A DNA stretch of 5,746 nt, from the NCBI GenBank assembly GCA_903905395.1, contig CAIVGD010000132.1:1-5746 (forward strand), read 5' to 3'. How positions within the stretch are numbered: position 1 is the stretch's first letter; each line of letters starts with the position of its first letter. The notes under the pieces are model-generated. The model worked only from the letters and a program-made list of their open reading frames with translations, was not told where the DNA came from and did not search any database. Position numbers and translations under genes: made by a program. Below, piece by piece: positions 1-5,163 of the stretch. Origin of the DNA: an uncultured Verrucomicrobiota bacterium. Its GTDB lineage: Bacteria; Verrucomicrobiota; Verrucomicrobiia; Methylacidiphilales; Verrucolacustridaceae.

Positions 1-87
1 CCCCTCCTTTACTTTCATGGCGGCGATCGCCTCCTTGGGCAGAATGATCCCCAGTGAATTCCCAAATTTTCGGATCTTGCTCTCCAT
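1..87 (-). CDS. AbrB/MazE/SpoVT-fold antitoxin or regulator, N-terminal part
   Basis: Reading leftward from the ATG at 87-85 gives 29 residues that begin MESKIRKFGNSLGIILPKE and remain open to the window edge, so the C-terminus is missing. The pattern R-K-x-G-N-S-x-G-I-x-L-P-K-E is the hallmark of the swapped-hairpin AbrB/MazE/SpoVT DNA-binding domain. In this family such short proteins are usually antitoxins (MazE, VapB or PrlF type) that bind their own promoter and neutralise a toxin encoded directly downstream. The toxin, if present, lies outside this window. The gene follows the DUF2062 gene on the same strand after 21 bp. A palindrome and a TTGACA hexamer just upstream suggest its own regulated promoter. 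No strong Shine-Dalgarno precedes the ATG. The domain call is firm; the toxin-antitoxin role is inference, since orphan AbrB-like regulators also exist. Confidence 0.85.
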   Translation of the reverse strand, partial: MESKIRKFGNSLGIILPKEAIAAMKVKEG

Positions 88-94
88 CGCTATG

Positions 95-112
95 TTATTA
101 CATTTGTACTAA
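95..112 (-). promoter_or_regulatory. 18-bp palindrome, candidate BlaI/MecI/CopY-type operator
   Basis: On the plus strand the site reads TTATTAC-ATTT-GTACTAA. The two 7-bp arms are inverted repeats with one mismatch. The core at 99-108, TACA-TT-TGTA (TACA-AA-TGTA on the minus strand), fits the TACANNTGTA consensus of CopY and the related BlaI/MecI winged-helix repressors. It sits 8-25 bp upstream of the antitoxin-like start codon, where the -10 region would be, and overlaps the DUF2062 stop codon (TAG, 111-109). It could instead be the autoregulatory site of the AbrB/MazE-like protein itself. The palindrome is directly visible; which protein binds it is inference. Confidence 0.5.
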
Positions 113-129
113 TCCGTGTTTTTTGTCAA
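97..129 (-). promoter_or_regulatory. Possible sigma70-like promoter for the antitoxin-like gene
   Basis: A perfect TTGACA lies on the minus strand at 129-124, inside the last codons of the DUF2062 gene. Downstream -10 options are imperfect: TACAAA (108-103) with a 15-bp spacer, or TGTAAT (102-97, 5 of 6 matches to TATAAT) with a 21-bp spacer. The palindrome at 95-112 would cover either one. The -35 match is good but the spacing is not ideal, so this is a tentative call. Confidence 0.35.
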
Positions 130-678
130 TTTCCTTTTCCGCTCTTCCGGCTCGACTGGCCACAGGGCATAGATCAGCCCGTAGCCAGCCGCGGATACAA
201 CCACCCCAATCACGGTGCATCCCACAGTCAGTGGCACCGCCACCAACGCCAAGTCCCCCGCCAACATCCTCAGTTTGACCCTGATGCCATCGGCCTGATC
301 CAGTTTCCGCATCTTCTCCGCAATGCCACCCTCATATTTTGTCGGCCGTCCTAGAACGATTTCCCCCACGTGATAAGCTATCGTGTAGTAGATCGGAATT
401 GTGATGGGGTTGTTGACCATCTGCACCACCACTGCCGTGGGTACATTCGCCCGGAGAAACACCGCTAAAACCACCGCCAAAATATGGTGTAACCCCAGCA
501 ACGGGCTCGTTGCCGGAAGTAATCCCGCCACCATCGCCCGAGCCACCGGCCCCCTCCTGAAACTCCACAAGTCAGGATTCACCCCATGCCGCCCCAGCCA
601 CTTACCAATTTTCCCTGCACGGATATGATCCGGACTTAACTTCATCCGATGAAGCAGATTCTTGAGCTGATGTTGCAT
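109..678 (-). CDS. DUF2062 family integral membrane protein
   Basis: This is a complete 189-residue protein of the DUF2062 family, whose biochemical function is not established. It has the family's layout. A basic N-terminus leads into 'KWLGRHGVNPDLW', then 'RRGPVARAMVAGLLPATSP' (about residues 41-59), a first hydrophobic segment, the conserved 'LRANVP' and 'NNPITIPIYY' motifs (about 75-98), a charged loop and a second strongly hydrophobic stretch (about 140-172). It ends in a lysine- and arginine-rich tail, suggesting two or more membrane helices with a cytoplasmic tail. The start at 678 is the first possible one: an in-frame TAA lies four codons upstream. GGGAG sits only one base from this ATG, so initiation at Met12 is conceivable, but the family alignment favours including the upstream residues. 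The next gene on this strand starts 21 bp after the stop. A copy of a direct repeat begins 2 bp upstream of the start codon. Confidence 0.85.
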   Translation of the reverse strand: MQHQLKNLLHRMKLSPDHIRAGKIGKWLGRHGVNPDLWSFRRGPVARAMVAGLLPATSPLLGLHHILAVVLAVFLRANVPTAVVVQMVNNPITIPIYYTIAYHVGEIVLGRPTKYEGGIAEKMRKLDQADGIRVKLRMLAGDLALVAVPLTVGCTVIGVVVSAAGYGLIYALWPVEPEERKRKLTKNTD

Positions 679-680
679 TC

Positions 681-758
681 TCCCATCTTAGACTTTTTTA
701 TCTCCAGACCAAGTCTGTCATTTTTGTCCGCCACAGACGGGCCTGCTGTTCTCACCCC
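681..758 (+). repeat. Direct repeat, copy 1 (about 78 bp)
   Basis: This segment is repeated in the same orientation at 5086-5163, an offset of 4405 bp. Over the core 701-758 versus 5106-5163, I count 52 identical positions of 58. The preceding 20 bp match at 14 of 20. The core contains a small hairpin: GTCTGT (713-718) pairs perfectly with ACAGAC (733-738). It lies directly upstream of the DUF2062 start, so any minus-strand promoter for that gene must lie in or beyond it. It encodes nothing recognisable. Confidence 0.85.
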
Positions 759-973
759 CTCCCCCACGATGAGGCCAGCGCCGTCGTTAACCCCTGCCAG
801 ACCGTCAGTTTCGAGCATTGCCAGCTCGGTGTGTAAAAGGCCGTCACCGACACACATCCCACTCGAAGTTGGGTTGCCCCACGGGATCAAAGGGAGGGGT
901 CTTTACGTAAAGCCATCCGTAAGTGGAAGTAAGAGGGAAAATGGTGCAAGTTACACAATGAGCCCGTTCGCCC
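759..973. other. Non-coding region between divergent genes
   Basis: No convincing gene is seen on either strand; the open frames here resemble no family and overlap the repeat. The stretch begins with a C-rich run. It contains short inverted repeats: CGAGC (812-816) with GCTCG (824-828), and GTGTGT (829-834) with ACACAC (850-855). Neither is followed by a T-tract, so they do not look like terminators. A perfect 12-bp palindrome is listed separately. I could not find a clear -35/-10 pair for the plus-strand gene, although its promoter should lie here. Confidence 0.6.
901..912. promoter_or_regulatory. Perfect 12-bp palindrome upstream of the secreted-protein gene
   Basis: CTTTACGTAAAG is its own reverse complement and lies 62 bp upstream of the first possible start codon of the large gene. 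GTAA recurs at 907-910, 919-922 and 929-932. This could be an operator for a dimeric regulator. It is short enough to arise by chance, and no consensus is recognised. Confidence 0.25.
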
Positions 974-3900
974 ATGACCGTGAGAATTATGAAAGATAGT
1001 TTTACCCGCCATATGAAACTAAGCCTCAACGGAAAATCTCCATTGCGGGAGGTTTTTGTTCGACGGATGTGCGGGCATCGGTCGATTTCACGGTGTGTCG
1101 GGATTCTGTTGGCGCTGACCGTCTTCCAGAGATTTCAGGCTGATGCGGCGATTCAGCACGTTGAGGGCGGTTTTCTTTTTACTGGCAACACCTCCAGCGT
1201 TTTGATCAGCGACACCAATGGCTCCATCCTGTCCGTGAAAGTCGGAGGCAACGTTATCGCGACCGGAGGCGTGGCGGGTTTATGGTCGGTTTCGTTCAAG
1301 GAAGGCGGCACCATCAACGCCACCGCGTTTTCATCCACTTCTTCGTCCAACACGTTTAACTCGTCGCTGTCGGGCGACAGCCTGCTGCTGACCTACAGCA
1401 ATGCCAACATCACCATGGCGGTCACCCTTTCGAATCGCACCGACGGTCTGGACATTTCGGCCGCAGTGACGCCCAAGCTCAACACCGTCCTGGGATTGAC
1501 TCTTCCGGCACAACTGCGCTTCGATCCGGCGGGTCTCCAGCGGTTCATTGCGCCGTCGCATTCAAGCGATGGCGTCGGCATGGCCTATACCCCGAGTTTC
1601 TTCCAGGTTCAAATCGAAGACGGTCCGGCGAGTTGGAAACAGGTGGCGCAAGCTGACCCCGGTTTGGGTTACAGAAGTCTCTATGGAGCGGGCCTAGACT
1701 GGACCAAGGGGAGCGATCCCGTGTCCGTCAGTTTCACGACCAATGGTGTCAACTGGCTGGGCTCCAGCTTATCCAGCAAGTGGTCTGCTACAACCGCAGT
1801 TGTCAACCGCCCACCCGCTGCAGGCCAGGCTGACGTCGTCCTACTCGATTCACCCAACGGCGCGTTTTTCTCGGGAAGTCATCTGGGCGGCGGCACGAAT
1901 GCGGGCTGGTTGATGCGCATCGGCGGTTCGGTGGACCGGTCACGGGTCGAGTTCTCGTTGGACGCTGTTGTTACCGCTATTGAACACCTCGCGCAGACGC
2001 CCGGAAGCCGGACCAACGTGGCACTACTTTCCATGGTTCGCGGACCGGTCATCGGTTACAACTGGCCGTCGTCTGTGAGGTCTGACGAGTGGCTCTCCCG
2101 GTTGCAGGGCTCCACCGCCTTGGCGACCAGCGGGATCAAGATCGTCCAATTGTCCAACGTCCAGGAGATGATGGCTGCGTTGTCCGGCACAAATTATCTC
2201 GCCATCGTGAATCCTTACGGCGAACTACTGCCAGCGTCTCTGGCTGGCGGGGTGTCCGCCACCGCCACCAACATCGGCAGCTTCGTGCATGCAGGCGGCA
2301 ACTGGTTCGAGGTGGGTGGGCATCCATTTTTCACCGCGTTGCAGCCCGAGCTCTACTACACCAACAGCATTCCCTATCCGCCGGCCTTCGCCGATTTCCT
2401 GCAACTGGAAACGGCGAACGGAAACGCTGCGATTTTCGGCGTCCAACCCGCTCCGACGAATCCGTGGTCAACCAACCCGGCGACCCTCTTTGTTCCGGGA
2501 CAACTCGATTGGGGCGGCGATGCGCAGGGCGGCTACTTCGAACGCGGCTTTGGCACATATGTCGCCGCCAACCAGACGTGGCAATCCCCGGTGGTTCGGC
2601 TCTCCCTCGGTCACTCCGCTTCAGAGTCGCTGCTGGCTTATTCCCAGGCCAATGAATTCAACCGCACCCTGACGAACAAGATGTCGGCGGCCCCGCTTGC
2701 AAAATTCAAACAGTCGGTGTTGATCCGCCACCTAGGCAATTGTACTCAACTCACGGCCGCGCTCTCCAAACTGCCCTCGCCGGCTGTGCTCCATTTTACG
2801 CAATACCTCCACGGAGGCTTTGATAAAGAATATCCCGATCACCTGCCGCCCAGCGCCGACTTCGGCACGGAGTCTGAATTCAAAGCTTTTCTCACGCAAA
2901 CCCGCGAACGCGGACTGCTCACGATGCCCTACGTCAACCCGACTTTTTGGGGCGATAATCCGCGCGGACCGACCTTCCAAACCAACGGTACTGCTCCGCT
3001 ACTGCTCAACCTTGATGCCTCGTTTTCTTACGAGGACTATTTCGGCAACGGCGGCTACACCGTCACCCCTTGGCATCCCGCCGTGCAGGCGGCCAACCGC
3101 TCGACGGTCAGCCAGTTCGTCACGAACTACCCGGTGGACATGCTCTTTGAGGACCAGATTGGCGCACGCACCTGGCAATACGATATGAACACCGCGTCGC
3201 CCACGCCCTATGCCTACGCGTCCGGCATTGCCGCGATCGCCGCGGAAGACAGCCAGTCGATACCCGTCTCAACTGAAAACGGCTGGGATCGCCTTGTGAA
3301 TTTTAACTCGCAGTTCTGTGGCATGGCCTGGGGCCTCGTCCCCACGACCAACGCGCCGGTCTGGCGCAGATTCCTGCGCGAACGGTATGCACCCGGGACA
3401 TGGAAGGTGTTCCCTCTTGCCCAATACATTGCGCACGACAAGCTCGCGATGAATTACAATGATCTCAGCGCGCCCGTGACCACAGATGAAGTGGTGGCTT
3501 GGACGCTGGCTTTGGGTTACGGCATGACATATTACCTCGAAGCCACGGACCTTGACCAAGACGCCACGCGCCAATGGTTGCTCTGGGTCGATCGCCTGCA
3601 GAAATCAGTTTGTGCGCGTTACATTGGCGAACCGGTAAATTCGTTCAGCCACCAGTGGGGGACGAATGCTGTCAACCCCGACAACGGCCTGATCCAGTCC
3701 AGTTACGGGTTGGTGAGCATTGTTTCCAATCTCGGCCCGCAGTCATTAACCAACAACGGCCACACGATCGCGCCCTACGGTTTCATCGCTTCATCGTCAG
3801 GGATGGTGGCCTCCAAACTCATCCCGCCCGGTGCTTCAAATGCCGTTTGGCACGTAGCGGAAACCAATACCAGTGGCGGTATTGATTTTTGGATTTATTC

Positions 3901-5068
3901 CAAGGGCAACCAGACTGCGGATATTTCCCTCCCGTCAGGCTTCAACGGTCCGGTCACCGTTCAAATGGACGGATCCTCCTCAGGCCAAACACAAATACAG
4001 AGCAACGCGTTGACCGTCTCGCTGGGGTCCGCTGCCAGTCCCACAACCTCTTATCTTTGGCACGGCAGCGTCCTTCCGTCGTTTAGTTGCACGACCAATT
4101 CCAACAACACGATCACAATCACCGGTTATACCGGTCCCAGCGGTGCGGCGACCATCCCCGGCACCATTGCGGGCCTGCCGGTCACCAGCATTGGGGACTA
4201 CGCGTTCAATGGAAACACCGGCCTGACGAGCATGACGATTTCCAGCAGCGTGAATACCATCGGGAGCTACGCATTCTTCGGCTGCTCCAGCCTGACCAAT
4301 GTCACGATAGGCAGTGGCGTCACCAGCATCGGGAATGCCGCGTTCCAGGGCTGTTCCGGCCTGACCAGCGTCACGATTCCAAATAGCGTGACCAGCATGG
4401 GAAACAACGCGTTCTACAGTTGCTCTGGTCTAACAAATGTCACGATTGGCAGTGGCATCACTGCCATTGGGACATCCGTGTTCCAAGGCTGTTCCGCTCT
4501 GACCAGCGTGACGATTCCCAACAACGTTACCGCCGTGGGGAACTATGCGTTTTACGGCTGTTCTGGTCTAACCAATGTCACGTTTGGCAACGGCCTCATC
4601 AGCATTGGCGACGGCGCGTTCCAAGCCTGTTCCGTCCTGACGAGTGTGAAGATTCCCAAGAGCGTTACCAGTATTGGCATATGGGCGTTCGGTTCTTGCT
4701 CAGGTCTGACGAACGTCTATCTCCTTGGAAACGCCCCCGGAGCTGATTCCTCCGTATTCGCGAATGACAGCAATTTGACCGTTTACTATCTGCTGGGGAC
4801 GACCGGTTGGACCAATCCGTGGAACAATCTGCCGATCGTCTGCTGGAATCCGACGACTAGGAATCTCGGTTTCGATGGCAGTCAATTCGGATTCGACATT
4901 ACCGGCCCCAACAACCTAACCGTTGTCGTGGAAGCCTGCTCGGATCTGTCCAAGAACGAGTGGGTGTCGTTGGGCCCGGTCACACTGTCTGCCGAAGGCA
5001 CGGGCACGTTCAGAGATCCAGAGGCATATAATAATCGCACCCGGTTCTACCGTCTCAGCGCACCATAA
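974..5068 (+). CDS. Large exported protein: putative glycoside hydrolase (DUF6259/GH101-like barrel) with LRR_5 repeats
   Basis: This is a complete 1364-residue protein. An in-frame TGA (959-961) bounds the 5' end. Possible starts are Met1 (974), Met6 (989), Met14 (1013) and Met32 (1067). From Met32 a typical signal peptide is seen (basic MCGHRSISR, hydrophobic CVGILLALTVF, likely cleavage after ADA near residue 58). GGGAGG lies 14 bp before that ATG, somewhat far. Regions in order: a beta-rich, Ser/Thr-rich N-terminal part (about 60-340); an alpha/beta region with 'NYLAIVNPYGELLP' and 'GSFVHAGGNWFEVGG' resembling class I glutamine-amidotransferase-like folds (about 349-540); a probable TIM barrel (about 577-870) with 'HFTQYLHGGF', 'LLTMPYVNPTFWGDNP', 'VDMLFEDQIGAR' and 'STENGWDR'; a beta domain with 'HTIAPYGFIAS'; BspA-type LRR_5 repeats (about 1035-1267); and a C-terminal domain (about 1297-1364). 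Asp722, Asp727 and Glu768 are acidic candidates for catalysis by analogy with retaining glycosidases. The family link is from memory of DUF6259/GH101-like proteins and the substrate is unknown. It is probably secreted and acts on glycans, with the LRRs for binding. Confidence 0.8.
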   Translation: MTVRIMKDSFTRHMKLSLNGKSPLREVFVRRMCGHRSISRCVGILLALTVFQRFQADAAIQHVEGGFLFTGNTSSVLISDTNGSILSVKVGGNVIATGGVAGLWSVSFKEGGTINATAFSSTSSSNTFNSSLSGDSLLLTYSNANITMAVTLSNRTDGLDISAAVTPKLNTVLGLTLPAQLRFDPAGLQRFIAPSHSSDGVGMAYTPSFFQVQIEDGPASWKQVAQADPGLGYRSLYGAGLDWTKGSDPVSVSFTTNGVNWLGSSLSSKWSATTAVVNRPPAAGQADVVLLDSPNGAFFSGSHLGGGTNAGWLMRIGGSVDRSRVEFSLDAVVTAIEHLAQTPGSRTNVALLSMVRGPVIGYNWPSSVRSDEWLSRLQGSTALATSGIKIVQLSNVQEMMAALSGTNYLAIVNPYGELLPASLAGGVSATATNIGSFVHAGGNWFEVGGHPFFTALQPELYYTNSIPYPPAFADFLQLETANGNAAIFGVQPAPTNPWSTNPATLFVPGQLDWGGDAQGGYFERGFGTYVAANQTWQSPVVRLSLGHSASESLLAYSQANEFNRTLTNKMSAAPLAKFKQSVLIRHLGNCTQLTAALSKLPSPAVLHFTQYLHGGFDKEYPDHLPPSADFGTESEFKAFLTQTRERGLLTMPYVNPTFWGDNPRGPTFQTNGTAPLLLNLDASFSYEDYFGNGGYTVTPWHPAVQAANRSTVSQFVTNYPVDMLFEDQIGARTWQYDMNTASPTPYAYASGIAAIAAEDSQSIPVSTENGWDRLVNFNSQFCGMAWGLVPTTNAPVWRRFLRERYAPGTWKVFPLAQYIAHDKLAMNYNDLSAPVTTDEVVAWTLALGYGMTYYLEATDLDQDATRQWLLWVDRLQKSVCARYIGEPVNSFSHQWGTNAVNPDNGLIQSSYGLVSIVSNLGPQSLTNNGHTIAPYGFIASSSGMVASKLIPPGASNAVWHVAETNTSGGIDFWIYSKGNQTADISLPSGFNGPVTVQMDGSSSGQTQIQSNALTVSLGSAASPTTSYLWHGSVLPSFSCTTNSNNTITITGYTGPSGAATIPGTIAGLPVTSIGDYAFNGNTGLTSMTISSSVNTIGSYAFFGCSSLTNVTIGSGVTSIGNAAFQGCSGLTSVTIPNSVTSMGNNAFYSCSGLTNVTIGSGITAIGTSVFQGCSALTSVTIPNNVTAVGNYAFYGCSGLTNVTFGNGLISIGDGAFQACSVLTSVKIPKSVTSIGIWAFGSCSGLTNVYLLGNAPGADSSVFANDSNLTVYYLLGTTGWTNPWNNLPIVCWNPTTRNLGFDGSQFGFDITGPNNLTVVVEACSDLSKNEWVSLGPVTLSAEGTGTFRDPEAYNNRTRFYRLSAP
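4223..4774 (+). repeat. Eight 69-bp tandem LRR_5 (BspA-like) repeat units
   Basis: Units of exactly 23 codons start with Leu at 4223, 4292, 4361, 4430, 4499, 4568, 4637 and 4706. The first seven follow L-T-x-V-T-I-x-x-x-V-T-x-I-G-x-x-A-F-x-x-C-S; the eighth is a degenerate cap (VFANDSN). A partial unit (LPVTSIGDYAFNG) and a typical cap segment ('TITITGYTG', 'TIPGTI') precede them. Units alternate between two types: odd ones read LTSVTIPnsV with AFyxC, and even ones read LTNVTIGsGv with FQgC. This gives a 46-residue higher-order period. LRR_5 arrays form curved solenoids used for adhesion or glycan/protein binding on bacterial surfaces. Confidence 0.92.
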
Positions 5069-5085
5069 AAATCCGCGAACCCTAC

Positions 5086-5163
5086 TCCCTTCTCGGGCTT
5101 TTCTGTCTCCAGACCAACTCTGTCATTTCTGTCCGCCACAGACGGGGCTAGTGTTCGCACCCC
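5086..5163 (+). repeat. Direct repeat, copy 2 (about 78 bp), abutting uvrA
   Basis: This copy matches 681-758 (52 of 58 in the core from 5106). It ends exactly at the base before the uvrA-like ATG. The internal hairpin is weaker here: CTCTGT (5118-5123) against ACAGAC (5138-5143) keeps five pairs. Being all of the immediate leader of the downstream gene, it may hold that gene's promoter or 5' untranslated region, though no -10/-35 pair is obvious. The 17 bp between the preceding stop codon and the repeat show nothing, and there is no stable terminator hairpin. Confidence 0.85.

Noticed and set aside
642..890. 82-residue minus-strand open frame
   Set aside because: It overlaps the DUF2062 start and the repeat, matches no family I recognise and has no ribosome-binding site; it is likely chance in GC-rich DNA.
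649..999. 116-residue plus-strand open frame between DUF2062 and the large gene
   Set aside because: It starts inside the DUF2062 gene, runs through the direct repeat, is rich in Ser/Pro without domain character, and overlaps the start of the large gene in another frame.
2089..2655. Long open frame inside the large gene in another frame
   Set aside because: It is Arg/Pro-rich translation of the shadow frame of a clearly coding GC-rich gene.
4087..4746. Open frames in another register through the LRR region
   Set aside because: They only mirror the 69-bp periodicity, giving repetitive Gln/His/Arg-rich peptides; the LRR frame is the real one.
4223..4774. 69-bp tandem repeats as a CRISPR or minisatellite
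   Set aside because: The period is a multiple of three, keeps the reading frame and matches LRR_5; there are no unique spacers.
5069..5105. Possible rho-independent terminator after the large gene (CGGGCTTTT near 5094-5102)
   Set aside because: Only a three-pair CCC/GGG stem can be drawn before the short T-run, and the sequence belongs to the direct repeat.
681..5163. Flanking repeats as ends of an insertion sequence
   Set aside because: They are direct, not inverted; too long for a target-site duplication; and no transposase lies between them.
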